From: Sandaracinaceae bacterium
GTDB lineage: Bacteria > Myxococcota_A > Polyangia > Polyangiales > Houyiibacteriaceae
NCBI GenBank assembly: GCA_020633055.1
Contig: JACKEJ010000006.1
Location: 910,550 to 974,549, forward strand
Direction: 5' to 3'
DNA length: 64,000 nucleotides
Part shown: positions 1-8,461 of the stretch, in pieces
How positions within the stretch are numbered: the stretch's first letter is position 1
How the letters are laid out: each line of letters starts with the position of its first letter
The notes under the pieces: generated by a model
What the model was told of the DNA's origin: nothing
Database searches by the model: none
The model's input: the letters and a program-made list of their open reading frames with translations, nothing else
Position numbers and translations under genes: made by a program

Positions 1-147
1 CGCAGTTCGTCCAGGAGCGCATCCGTCATCGAGCCCGCGTTGGGGTTCAGCGTCAAGACGCCGTTCATGCTGCGCAACTGCCGCGACATGATGGCGCCCG
101 CGTTGGAGAGAGGATGACCAGACCAGCCGTCGGGCGAGGCGACACGG
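1..147. other. window edge, possible truncated gene
   Basis: This stretch lies beyond the stop codon of the FrzS-like gene. A minus-strand frame is open from an ATG at 89-87 to the window edge and has strongly G/C-ending codons, so it could be the first 29 codons of a downstream gene in the same direction. No Shine-Dalgarno sequence precedes it. A plus-strand frame is also open from base 1 to a stop near 112. Neither could be assigned. Confidence 0.2.
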
Positions 148-2283
148 CTACTCGGCGGCGATGGCGTTGTTCTTCTGGTCTTCCAGGAGCCCCAGGCCGA
201 TGGCCATGGCCCGACGCGCGCGCTCGAGCAGCTGCTCGTCGGTCTCGATCTTGGCGTTCGCGCGTTCCAGGCGCTCGGTGAGCTGAGCCTTCTCTGCCGT
301 GAGCGTCGCGATGTTGGCCTCGGCGTCGGCCTTCTGGGTCTCGAGGGCGGCGATGCTGGAGACGTGTGCCGCGACCTGGGCGTCGAGCTCGTCGCGCTCG
401 GCCGTGCGCGTGGCGAGCTCGGCGGTCAGCTGATCGCGCTCTGCCTCCGTGCCCGCGAGACGTGCGTTCACGCTGGCCAGCGACTCTTCCAGCTCCGCGA
501 TGCGGGCACTCAGCTCGGTGCCCTTCGTGTTGGCCTCGGCCAGCTTGGACTCCGTGTCGGCCAGCTTGCGACCCACCAGGGCGAGCTGCTTGCTGTGCTC
601 GGCTTCCGCCGCCGCGAGCGCGGCTTGTTTGGCGCTCTGTCCGGCCTCCTGCTCACTGGCCACGCGGGCCTCGAGCTCGGCGGCGGCAGCAGCGGCCTGT
701 TGCTCCATGGCAGTCTCCAGCTCGCCACGGAGCGTCGCGAGCGCGGACTCGCGCGCCTCGTTGGCCGCGGCCTCGGCCGCGGAGGCGGCCGCTGCAGCGG
801 CCGCAGCTGCCTCGGACATGGCGCTCTCATGCGCTGCCTGCGCGCTCCGCAGCGCCTCGTCGTGGTTGGCCTGTAGCGCTTCGCTTGCCGCGGTGTGCTC
901 GGAGCGCAGCGCTTCGAGGGCGGCTGCGGCCTCGTTCTTGGCCTCCTCCAGCTGAGCCGCCGACGTGGCGCGCAGCATCGCGAATTCGGCGTCCTTGCTC
1001 TCGGTCAGTGAGGCCAGCGCGCTCGCGCTCGCCTCACGCGCCTCGGTCAGATCCTGCGCGGCCTTCGCCTGCGCGGCCTCGAGATCACCTTCCAGCTTGC
1101 TGGCCGTGGCCTCGGCCCGCTCGATGCGCGCCTTCTGGTCCTCGCTGCGCTTGGCAGCGGCCTCCTTGTCGGCGCGGAGGGCCGTGATCTCCTCCGTGGC
1201 GCGCACCTTCTCGCGCTCCAGGCCAAGCACCTTGTCCTCGTAGTCAGCGACCTTCCGCTCCGTGGCGAGGCTCTTGTCGTTCAGGTCCAGCAGCTGTCGC
1301 TCCTTGGACGTGATCTGGTCGCGTAGCCCCAGCAGCTCCTTGTCCTTGCTGTTGAGCGCCTCGCGCAGGTCGAGGTAGTCGCGGCTCGACACGCCGCCGC
1401 TCTTGCTGGCCTGCTCGCGCAGGGCGGCGACCTCGGTCTTCAGGACCGCGGCTTCGTTCGCCTGGGACTGGGCCGTCGCGAGCTCGCCTTCGAGGCCGCT
1501 CAAGCGCGTCTGCAGCGCCTCGGCGCGCGCCTCGGCCTCGCGGATGCGCCCCTCCGCGTCGCTCGCGCGTTCTTCCGCATCGCGCGCACGCGCCTCTGCG
1601 GCCTCGACCGCAGCGGTGTCGACGACCGGAGCCGTGAGCGCCGCCATCACGGGCTCCGGCGTTGGCTCGGGCTCCACCACGACTGGCTCTGGCTCTGGTT
1701 CTGGCTCTGGCTCTGCCGCGATCTCGATCGGTTCCGGTTCCGGCCCTGGACCAAGGTCCTCTTCCAAGGAGTCCAACAGGTCCTCGAACTCGCCAGCGGG
1801 TTCGGGTGCAGGAGCAGGCTCGGCGGGCTCTTCCTCGAGCAGCAGCGAGTCGAACGCGTCGTCCGTGAAGGCCTCGACCTCCTCCTCGAGGGGCTCGCCC
1901 CCTGCGTCGAGCGGAACCAGGCGCGCGCAGATGTCGAAGAGCGCATCGAACGAGACGGGCTTCTTGACGTACTCGTCGGCGCGCGTGCGGAGCTTCTTGT
2001 GTTGCTCGAAGATCTCGTCCGCGTTGGCGTCGCTCGACAGGATGACGAGCGGGATCTCTGCCAGCGTCGGGTCCTTCTTGATCTTCTTGCAGACCAAAAA
2101 GCCGTTCATGCCGTCGAGCTCGATGGCCAGCAGGATCAGCGTCGGGGGAGACGCCTCGGCCTCGGCGATGCCCGCCTTGCCATCCGCCACGACGGAGACG
2201 CTGGCGCCCACCTGTCCAAAGCCCGCCGAGAGCTGCTCGGCGAAGGCGCTGTCCTTTTCGAAAACGAGAATCCGCTGCGACAT
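148..2283 (-). CDS. FrzS/AglZ-like pseudo-receiver coiled-coil protein
   Basis: The protein is 711 residues with an N-terminal receiver-like domain (about 4-120), an acidic Pro/Glu linker (about 135-230) and a long Ala/Glu-rich coiled coil to the C terminus. The start is the ATG at 2283, preceded by GAAGGAG; upstream in-frame starts lack this. At the normal phospho-acceptor position the residue is Ala53 (LLAIELDGMNG), while the C-terminal Lys-Pro is kept (DEYVKKP, 103-109). FrzS and AglZ of Myxococcus xanthus have the same layout and a similar KL-x-ADEYV-KP segment; they localise at cell poles and act in gliding and S-motility. Function as a polarity or motility scaffold is inferred. The coiled coil is low complexity, so orthology is uncertain. 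Confidence 0.8.
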   Translation of the reverse strand: MSQRILVFEKDSAFAEQLSAGFGQVGASVSVVADGKAGIAEAEASPPTLILLAIELDGMNGFLVCKKIKKDPTLAEIPLVILSSDANADEIFEQHKKLRTRADEYVKKPVSFDALFDICARLVPLDAGGEPLEEEVEAFTDDAFDSLLLEEEPAEPAPAPEPAGEFEDLLDSLEEDLGPGPEPEPIEIAAEPEPEPEPEPVVVEPEPTPEPVMAALTAPVVDTAAVEAAEARARDAEERASDAEGRIREAEARAEALQTRLSGLEGELATAQSQANEAAVLKTEVAALREQASKSGGVSSRDYLDLREALNSKDKELLGLRDQITSKERQLLDLNDKSLATERKVADYEDKVLGLEREKVRATEEITALRADKEAAAKRSEDQKARIERAEATASKLEGDLEAAQAKAAQDLTEAREASASALASLTESKDAEFAMLRATSAAQLEEAKNEAAAALEALRSEHTAASEALQANHDEALRSAQAAHESAMSEAAAAAAAAASAAEAAANEARESALATLRGELETAMEQQAAAAAAELEARVASEQEAGQSAKQAALAAAEAEHSKQLALVGRKLADTESKLAEANTKGTELSARIAELEESLASVNARLAGTEAERDQLTAELATRTAERDELDAQVAAHVSSIAALETQKADAEANIATLTAEKAQLTERLERANAKIETDEQLLERARRAMAIGLGLLEDQKNNAIAAE

Positions 2284-2365
2284 GCTGCTCCTTCGGCCCC
2301 GTCGCACGGGCGCTCGACGGTCGCGCGCTCGGTCTGGTGGACCCTAGGGCGCCACGGGGAGCCGC

Positions 2366-2395
2366 AGGATAGTTCGCGCCGGAATCGCGTGTCAA
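2366..2395 (-). promoter_or_regulatory. sigma-70-type promoter for FrzS-like gene
   Basis: On the minus strand TTGACA (2395-2390) is followed after 18 bases by TATCCT (2371-2366). This fits a housekeeping promoter and would start transcription about 75 bases upstream of the ATG at 2283. Seen by eye only; no expression evidence. Confidence 0.5.
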
Positions 2396-2429
2396 CGATT
2401 GCGGCGCCTGGAAACCCGTCTGGTTTTGG

Positions 2430-2906
2430 CTAGTTATCGCACGTTTTCGTGGGCCCGCCGGTCCACCAGCGTCGCAGGTGTTCATGGAGATCGACCGCGC
2501 CCAGCCCCCCCCATGTGGCGTCCAGCCGCAGCGGCTCCCCGCCACGTCGCTCGAGCACGACTTGCAGGGCGTCGTCGTCCAACCAGACGTGGCCAATCGC
2601 GTCGCGGGGAAGGGACACGTCGCCGTTCTCGGTGGAGACCGTCAGCGCGTCGCTGGTGAGCCGCAGTCGCCAGGTCGCCCGCTCGTGCGCACGCCTCCCG
2701 CCCCCCCTCGCCGCCATCGCCCAGCCGAGGGCGGCGAGCACACACAGCAGCCCGACGACTCCGAGGATCGCGTGGCGGTGGGTGGTGAGCAAGAGCAGCA
2801 CACCGGCCGGCCCAGTGACGAGCGCCGCGACGAACCGCGCGCGCGCCAAGTCGCGCTCTACGTGGGTAGCGTAAGCGAGATGCTGCGGGGGCTCGTCGAG
2901 CGCCAT
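2430..2906 (-). CDS. small membrane protein of unknown function
   Basis: The protein is 158 residues. It has two adjacent hydrophobic segments (about residues 24-41 and 44-62, roughly GPAGVLLLLTT and VVGLLCVLAALGWAMAA), then an Arg-rich turn and a soluble C-terminal half with a PH-like look (alternating strands, VWLDDDALQVVLERR). The start is the ATG at 2906, 5 bases after the stop of the upstream lipoprotein gene, so the two are probably co-transcribed. The family is not recognised. Confidence 0.6.
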   Translation of the reverse strand: MALDEPPQHLAYATHVERDLARARFVAALVTGPAGVLLLLTTHRHAILGVVGLLCVLAALGWAMAARGGGRRAHERATWRLRLTSDALTVSTENGDVSLPRDAIGHVWLDDDALQVVLERRGGEPLRLDATWGGLGAVDLHEHLRRWWTGGPTKTCDN

Positions 2907-2911
2907 CGCGC

Positions 2912-3340
2912 TCAGTGCGCCACCACGCGCAGGAAGAAGCGTTGGTCGGTGTTGTTGCGCACGGTCACGGTCTCGGTGGTGGCTCCGAGGATGAGCCCCG
3001 CGTCGCCAGAGGCCAATGTTGCGGACGCGCCGCTCTCCGAGAACGCGATGTACACGAGCACCGCCTTCGGGACACGGCCGAGAGGATGTGCGATCTCGAA
3101 CGTCGTGCGCGGCGAGAAGGTGATCCACGCGCAGGTGTCGCCTGCCCAGCCCGCGGACTCCCAGGCCTCGAGGGTGGGGTCGAAGTCTGCGCACGCCAGG
3201 TCCGCCGCGTCGACCTGGACGGTGGTCTGTGCGGCGGCGTCACCGCACCCGGCGAGCGCGTGCGAGAGCAGCAAGAGCACGCAGGGCAGGGCGCACAGCG
3301 TGGCGAGCTGGCGCCGGGAGGGCAGGGGTGCATGAGTCAT
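2912..3340 (-). CDS. small lipoprotein
   Basis: The protein is 142 residues with a lipoprotein signal peptide: a basic N terminus, a Leu-rich core and a lipobox ending LSHALAGC, so Cys32 would be lipidated. The mature part is short and beta-rich, with no recognised domain. Its ATG overlaps the stop of the CobA-HemD gene (ATGA, 3340-3337), which implies translational coupling, and the next gene follows 5 bases after its stop. A role in tetrapyrrole metabolism is not evident; co-expression may be incidental. Confidence 0.65.
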   Translation of the reverse strand: MTHAPLPSRRQLATLCALPCVLLLLSHALAGCGDAAAQTTVQVDAADLACADFDPTLEAWESAGWAGDTCAWITFSPRTTFEIAHPLGRVPKAVLVYIAFSESGASATLASGDAGLILGATTETVTVRNNTDQRFFLRVVAH

Positions 3341-4914
3341 GGCGTGTCCGTCCTTGCGCGTGCGTGGGCTTCCAGGGTCTCGACCATGGCCGCGACCGTG
3401 TGTGGCGAGGCCTCGAGCGTGGGCTCGAGCCCGACCGACCTCAGCGTGGCAGACGTGATGGGCCCAATCGAGAGCAGCGTGCGGGAGGCCAACGTCGTCC
3501 GCGCGTCGAGACCTTCGGCGGTGAGAGCGTCCATGAGGTTGCGCACCGTCGACGACGAGGTGAACGCGATGGTGTCGACGGGGGGAACGCCGTCCTCGTC
3601 TTCAGCGTCGGACAAGGCGGCTCGGAGCGCGCCGCAGGTGGCCGCATCGGGTCCGAGGGTCTGGTAGGCGGTGACCACGTCCACGAGCACCCCTGCAGAC
3701 CGTAGGGTGTCGGGAAGCACCTCGCGCGCCACCTCGGCCCGCGGCAAGAGCACCCGAGCGCCGGCGTGGAGGACCCCGTCGAGCGCCGCGAGCACCCCTT
3801 CCGCCGTGCTGTCGTCGGGGACGAACTCTGGATTCACGCCACGTTCGCGGAGCTCGTCCGCGGTCTTGGGGCCAATGGCCAGCACGCGCGCGGCGCCGAG
3901 GGCCCGCGCGTCGCGCCGGGCTGCGTACAATGCGTCGAAGAAGGCACGCACCGCGTTGGCCGACGTGAACGCGATCAAGTCGTAGGTCAGCGGGCCGCGC
4001 ACGGTGGCGCGCAGGGCGTCGTCGTCGTCTGGAGGGGCGATGCGGATGGTGGGCACGCACAGCGTGTCGGCGCCCGCCGCGCGCAGCCGGGAGACCAGCG
4101 CACCGGCTTGGTCGACCGCCCGCGTGACCAGCACGCGTCGCCCGAACAGGGGCTTGTTGTCGAACCAGCGCAGGGAGTCGCGGAGCGTCACGACCTCGCC
4201 CACGATGGTGAGGGCCGGTGTGCCGATGCCCGCCTCCGCCACGCGCTGGTGGATGTCGGCGACGGTTCCTACGACGGTGCGCTGGCGCGGGAGCGAGGCC
4301 CACTGCACCACGGCGACTGGCGTGGTCGGTGCGCGTCCGTGCGCCATGAGCGACTGCATGAGCCCGGCCAGCCGGCGGCGCCCCATGAAGATGACGAGCG
4401 TCTGGGTGGCCGTCGCCAGGCGCGCCCAGTCATGGCTCGACGCGTCCTTCTCGGGCGACTCCGTGGCGGTGATGTAGGCCACGCTGGACGCGAGGTCGCG
4501 GTGGGTGAGCGAGAGCCCTGCGTAGGCCGTCGCTGCCAGCGGGGACGGAACGCCCGGGACGACCTCGAACGGGATGCCCGCCTCGGCCAGGGCCTCCGCT
4601 TCCTCGGACCCGCGCCCGAACAGATACGGGTCACCGCCCTTGAGCCGCACCACGTAGTGGCCAGCGCGCGCCGCGGCGACGAGCTTGTCGTTGATGGCCG
4701 TCTGGCGTTCGCTCACGCGACCTCCCCGCTTCCCGACGAAGACGCGCTCCGCCCCAGGAGGCGCGTGCTCGAGGAGCTCGGGGTGCACCAGCGCGTCGTA
4801 CAGCACCACGTCAGCTTGCTGTAGGTGTCGCAAGGCCCGCAGCGTGATGAGGGCCGGATCGCCGGGACCGGCGCCGACGAGGTAGACACGACCGAGTGCG
4901 GGCGCTGTGGACAC
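3337..4914 (-). CDS. cobA-hemD: uroporphyrinogen-III C-methyltransferase/synthase fusion
   Basis: This is a two-domain tetrapyrrole enzyme. The N-terminal half is a SUMT/CobA methyltransferase: VYLVGAGPGDP near the start, then GKRGG, RLKGGDPYLFGRG, VVPGVPSPLAATAYAG and LVIFMGRR. It would methylate uroporphyrinogen III with SAM to precorrin-2, towards siroheme or cobalamin. The C-terminal half (from RRVLVTRAVDQAGALVSRL) is a HemD uroporphyrinogen-III synthase domain. The fusion is a known arrangement. The likely start is the GTG at 4914, just before the conserved first strand; an in-frame TTG at 4980 would add 22 residues of non-conserved sequence. The gene diverges from the one at 4999 and its stop overlaps the lipoprotein start. 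Confidence 0.9.
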   Translation of the reverse strand: MSTAPALGRVYLVGAGPGDPALITLRALRHLQQADVVLYDALVHPELLEHAPPGAERVFVGKRGGRVSERQTAINDKLVAAARAGHYVVRLKGGDPYLFGRGSEEAEALAEAGIPFEVVPGVPSPLAATAYAGLSLTHRDLASSVAYITATESPEKDASSHDWARLATATQTLVIFMGRRRLAGLMQSLMAHGRAPTTPVAVVQWASLPRQRTVVGTVADIHQRVAEAGIGTPALTIVGEVVTLRDSLRWFDNKPLFGRRVLVTRAVDQAGALVSRLRAAGADTLCVPTIRIAPPDDDDALRATVRGPLTYDLIAFTSANAVRAFFDALYAARRDARALGAARVLAIGPKTADELRERGVNPEFVPDDSTAEGVLAALDGVLHAGARVLLPRAEVAREVLPDTLRSAGVLVDVVTAYQTLGPDAATCGALRAALSDAEDEDGVPPVDTIAFTSSSTVRNLMDALTAEGLDARTTLASRTLLSIGPITSATLRSVGLEPTLEASPHTVAAMVETLEAHARARTDTP

Positions 4915-4998
4915 GCGCGGCAGTGTAGAGGCCCGCGCGGCGAGGGCAATCGCTCGCCGTCGTTGACCAGAGGGGTCCAAAGCGAGTACGGAAGGAGC

Positions 4999-5820
4999 AT
5001 GGTCGACCCTACGGATGAAGACCTCTTCGACGAAGACGACGCGGAAGGCGCCGACGAAGACGAGCGCCCCAAGCCCCGCGCCCGCGCGAGCTCTCGGGCG
5101 CGAGGCGACCGCGGTGGATCGAGCGCGGGGGCCTCACCTGGAGGCAGCGCGTCTGCACGGGCTGCCTCCGCAGCGGACGACGACGAGGGCGACGAGGACG
5201 ACGAGGACGACGAGGACGACGGCGGCGACCTGGACGACGACGGAGACGGCGGAGCGCGCGGTGAGGACGGCGATCACCGCGACAGCACCACGCCGCCGCG
5301 CGAGTCGCCTCGCAGCGCGCGCCCCGAGAGTCACAGCCAGCCACCGCGCAGCGAGTCCGAGCCCCGCCGAGACCGCCGTGAGAGCCTCTTTCGCGAGACG
5401 CTGCGCCGCGCCGTCGAGAAGAGCGTCGAGGCGGGCGTCGAGACCTTCACCAAGGCGGACAGTGCCTTCCGAGGGGTGGACAGCGCCTTCCGTGGCGTGG
5501 TCGACGAGGTGAAGCTCCCCAAAGAGTTCGCGAACGTCTTCTTCAATCAGGTCGACGAGACCAAGAACGCCGTCGTGCGGGTCGTCGCGCGCGAGGTGCG
5601 CGAGTTCCTGGACGCCACCGACATCGCCGACGAGTTCTACCGCGCCCTCACCAGCCTCTCGTTCGAGATCAAGACGGAAATCCGCTTCATCCCGAACGAC
5701 CAAGGGGGCGTCAGGCCCGACGTGCGCGCCAAGGTGGCTCCACGCCGCGACAAGGGGCGCGACCGCGATCCAGAGAAGGGTCGCGACCGCGACAAGGGGC
5801 GCGGCCGCGACGACCCGTAG
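4999..5820 (+). CDS. acidic/basic low-complexity protein, unknown function
   Basis: The protein is 273 residues. The N-terminal 120 residues are disordered and strongly acidic, with runs of Asp-Glu between Arg/Ser-rich stretches. A compact helical region (about 125-235) follows. It contains the direct repeat DSAFRGV-DSAFRGV, then helices around LPKEFANVFFNQVDE and VAREVREFLDATDIADEFYRAL, and ends with a strand-like EIKTEIRFIPN. The C terminus repeats KGRDRD-like units. The start ATG at 4999 has GGAAGGAG very close to it. The helical region looks like a phasin-like or scaffold amphipathic domain, but no family was recognised. Confidence 0.6.
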   Translation: MVDPTDEDLFDEDDAEGADEDERPKPRARASSRARGDRGGSSAGASPGGSASARAASAADDDEGDEDDEDDEDDGGDLDDDGDGGARGEDGDHRDSTTPPRESPRSARPESHSQPPRSESEPRRDRRESLFRETLRRAVEKSVEAGVETFTKADSAFRGVDSAFRGVVDEVKLPKEFANVFFNQVDETKNAVVRVVAREVREFLDATDIADEFYRALTSLSFEIKTEIRFIPNDQGGVRPDVRAKVAPRRDKGRDRDPEKGRDRDKGRGRDDP

Positions 5821-5888
5821 CGCCCGGAGGTGACCTCACCGGAGGCACCAGGAGGCGCGCCGGTCGGGAATGGGCTATCCCGGCCCGT

Positions 5889-7001
5889 ATGCCTCGCGTT
5901 CTCTACGTGTCCAAGCCCGTCGCCCCGCCGTGGAACGACAGCTCCAAGAACCTTGTGCGGGATCTCGCGCTCGGCCTCTTGCGCTACGAGCCCGCCGTCA
6001 TGACGCGCCGTGGCGAGGACCACACGCTGGGTGCGCGGGTGGCCGCGGATCCGGTCTACCCTGCCAGCGCGGGAGGCTTCGCGCCGGGCATGAAGGACAA
6101 CGCGCGCGTGATGGGTCGCCTGGTGTTGGGCGCAGCTCCCGACCTGGCGCACTTCTTCTTTGCGCCCAACCCCAAGAGCTCGGCTGCGGGCCGCTTGGCG
6201 ACGACGCTGCGCGGCATGCCGTCCGTGCACACCATCTGCAGCGCGCCGCGTGAGGAGCAGGCTGTGGCCAAGGTGCTCTTCGCCGACAAGAACGTGGTGC
6301 TGAGCGCCCACACGGAGGCGCGCATGCTGGACGCTGGCGTGCCGCGCGAGCGGCTGGTGCGCATCCCGCCGGCCATCGAAGCGCTCGCCCCGCGGTCGGC
6401 GGCGCAAGTGGGTGTTGCGCGCGCCCTGTTCTCGCTCCCCACCGACGCGCCCGTGCTGTGCTACCCGGGCGACCTCGAGTTCGGTCGCGGCGCGGTCACC
6501 GTGCTCGATGCGTTCGCGGCGCTGCCAGGGCGCGATGCGTTGCTGGTCATGGCCTGTCGTGCGAAGACGGCGGGGGCGAAGGAGGCGGAGCAGACGCTGC
6601 GCGCCCACGCGGAGTCACTCGGGGTAGGATCGCGCGTCGTGTGGGTGGGCGAGACCAACGCCATCCACGATCTGCTCGGTGCCGTGGACGTGGTGCTGCT
6701 GCCCACCGACACCCTCTACGCGAAGATGGACTACCCGCTGGTGATCCTCGAGGCGATGTCTTTGGGCAAGCCGGTCGTCGTCGGCGCTGGGACGCCGGCC
6801 GAGGAGCTGTGCGTGGACGGAGCGGCCATTGCCACCGAGGTCTCGCGCGACGCGGTGCTCGCGGTGATGCAGCGGCTCGTCGACGACGCTGGCGCGCGCG
6901 CGACTCACGGCGAGCGCGGGCGGGCGCGGGTCCTCGCGCAGTACACACGCGCGCCGATGGCGGCGGCCTACGAGGCCCTCTACGACGAGCTGTGCGCTTG
7001 A
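5889..7001 (+). CDS. glycosyltransferase family 4-like protein
   Basis: The protein is 370 residues with a GT-B fold pattern. The N-terminal half has a degenerate acceptor domain (MPRVLYVSKPVAPPW at the start). The C-terminal half has CYPGDLEFGRGAVTVLDAF, a VVWVG strand, and the donor-binding PLVILEAMSLGKPVVVG with its conserved Glu. It would transfer a sugar from an activated donor; substrate and product are unknown. It is followed after 32 bases by a SAM methyltransferase on the same strand, so the two may modify the same glycan or glycolipid. Confidence 0.8.
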   Translation: MPRVLYVSKPVAPPWNDSSKNLVRDLALGLLRYEPAVMTRRGEDHTLGARVAADPVYPASAGGFAPGMKDNARVMGRLVLGAAPDLAHFFFAPNPKSSAAGRLATTLRGMPSVHTICSAPREEQAVAKVLFADKNVVLSAHTEARMLDAGVPRERLVRIPPAIEALAPRSAAQVGVARALFSLPTDAPVLCYPGDLEFGRGAVTVLDAFAALPGRDALLVMACRAKTAGAKEAEQTLRAHAESLGVGSRVVWVGETNAIHDLLGAVDVVLLPTDTLYAKMDYPLVILEAMSLGKPVVVGAGTPAEELCVDGAAIATEVSRDAVLAVMQRLVDDAGARATHGERGRARVLAQYTRAPMAAAYEALYDELCA

Positions 7002-7033
7002 CCCGGGGACCGCTTGGCCTCACCAAACGCGCC

Positions 7034-7780
7034 ATGTCCAGCAAGCAGAGCCCCACGGGGGACGCGTCCCAGGCGCAGGCCAAGACCTACTACGACGACT
7101 TCAGCGGGTGGTACGAGCGTGAGCGTTCGCGCGGCTACCACGTGATGCTGGACGACATCGAGGTCGCGGTGGCCGAGCCGTTCGCGCGCGGCAAGGACAT
7201 CCTCGAGATGGGCTGCGGCACCGGCCTCATCATGAGGCGTCTTGCCCCCCTCGCGCGTTCGGCCAAGGGCGTGGACATCTCGCCGGGCATGATCGAGTTG
7301 GCGAAGGAGCGCGGCCTCGACGTGCAGCTCGGCAGCGTCACGGAGCTGCCCTTCGACGACCAGAGCTTCGACCTTGTCTACAGCTTCAAGGTGCTGGCGC
7401 ACATCCCCGACATCGGCCAGGCGCTCAGCGAGGCGGCGCGCGTGACGCGCCCCGGCGGCCACCTGCTGCTCGAGTTCTACAACCCGCTCAGCCTGCGCTA
7501 CGCGGCCAAGCGCCTCGCCGGGCCGCAGCGCATCAGCGAGACCCGCACGGAGGCCGACATGTTCACGCGCTGGGACTCGCCCTTCGTCATCCCCAAGTTG
7601 CTGCCGCCCAACGTGGAATTGAAGGGCTTTCGTGGTGTGCGCGTGCTCACCCCGGCCGCCTTCGTGCACAGGGTGCCGGTCGTGGGCGCTGCCCTCCGCC
7701 GCGCCGAGAGCCTCGTGGTGGACACCCCGCTGCGCTACTTCGGTGGCTTCCTGATCGCGGTTCTCCAGCGCGTGGACTGA
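7034..7780 (+). CDS. class I SAM-dependent methyltransferase
   Basis: The protein is 248 residues. The SAM-binding motif I is ILEMGCGTGLIMRRL, followed by GVDISPGMIELAKERG (motif II region), LPFDDQSFDLVYSFKVLAHIPD and VTRPGGHLLLEFYNPLSLRY. This is the Methyltransf_11/25 pattern of small-molecule or lipid methyltransferases of the UbiE type. The C-terminal region may contact the substrate or membrane. The start at 7034 (MSSKQSP) lies just downstream of the glycosyltransferase stop; the frame is open further upstream but overlaps that gene. Confidence 0.8.
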   Translation: MSSKQSPTGDASQAQAKTYYDDFSGWYERERSRGYHVMLDDIEVAVAEPFARGKDILEMGCGTGLIMRRLAPLARSAKGVDISPGMIELAKERGLDVQLGSVTELPFDDQSFDLVYSFKVLAHIPDIGQALSEAARVTRPGGHLLLEFYNPLSLRYAAKRLAGPQRISETRTEADMFTRWDSPFVIPKLLPPNVELKGFRGVRVLTPAAFVHRVPVVGAALRRAESLVVDTPLRYFGGFLIAVLQRVD

Positions 7781-7871
7781 CTCGTCGTCGCACCTTGCGT
7801 GCGAACCTTCGCCCGGCGAAAGGCCCTTCCGGCAATCCTGCACTTCGCGCTAGCCGTTCTTCAACGGACTG

Positions 7872-8379
7872 CTAGCCAGCGCGGGTTCTGTCCTGGTCCC
7901 CACGGAGACGGCCCATCCATCGCGGGCCGGTGGGGTAGTCGTGGGTGACATCGGCCCAGTGCGCGCGCAACCATTGCAGGGCAGCCTCGGTATCCCCGAA
8001 AACGCGATACGGCCACACGGGAGGCGATAGCCACGTGAAGGCTGTGAAGAGGCCGCGCTGCACCGGAGAAGCGACGACCATCGCCTGTCCGGCGTTGAAG
8101 CGACGCTCGACATCTGCGTAGCGCGCCTCGTATCCCGCCACGATCTGGCGCTGCTTCGAGGTCAACATCAGCACGTGCATCGATGCGCACCAAGAAGCCA
8201 TAGGGGGCGTGTACGTCGTCGCGCATCCACCGCTCGAGCTCTCGGAAGGCGCGGTGTAGCTCCGCGTCGCTCGTCCGCTCGGGGAACACCAACTCGACCA
8301 GCCCAGGCGAGAGGAGTCGAAACCATGCGTGCGCCGGAGCGGCGAGCATTCCCTGAGCCCCGTCGAGTGAAGCATCCAC
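7872..8379 (-). pseudogene. STAS-like protein gene broken by a frameshift
   Basis: Two overlapping minus-strand frames each hold half of one protein. The first (from ATG 8379) encodes a plausible N-terminal half of about 66 residues ending GFLVRID, after which its translation turns into an unlike, low-quality sequence. The second frame, from about 8177 to its stop at 7872, continues with HVLMLTSKQRQIVAGYEARY, AGQAMVVASPVQRG and AALQWLRAHW. Joined, they give about 165 residues matching in layout the intact paralogue at 21865-22347. The change is one extra base (or two missing) near 8175-8180. It could be a real pseudogene, a programmed frameshift or a sequencing error. The family resembles myxobacterial STAS/SpoIIAA-like proteins; function is unknown. 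Confidence 0.65.
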
Positions 8380-8461
8380 GGACGAACGATGCCCGAATCA
8401 TCCCGCGGTGTCAGCCACCGGCGCTGACCCGCGAGACATGACCGCCCGGGATCTCCTCGTC

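Noticed and set aside
366..1187. Long plus-strand open frame, Arg/Pro-rich
   Set aside because: It is antisense to the coiled-coil gene. Its composition is that of reading high-GC codons on the wrong strand, and it has no domain.
1662..1760. Glu-Pro repeat tract as a DNA repeat or CRISPR-like array
   Set aside because: It is the in-frame acidic linker of the FrzS-like protein, with imperfect short units and no spacers.
2430..3194. Longer version of the small membrane protein
   Set aside because: The extra 96 N-terminal residues are out of frame with the lipoprotein gene they overlap and look non-coding. The ATG at 2906 is 5 bases after that gene's stop.
5170..5240. Asp/Glu-codon repeat as a satellite
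   Set aside because: It is in frame within the acidic tail of the protein at 4999-5820 and explained by amino acid bias.
7788..7824. Short hairpins between convergent methyltransferase and STAS-like genes
   Set aside because: Stems are 6 to 8 bases with bulges and no T tract, so they are not supported as a terminator.
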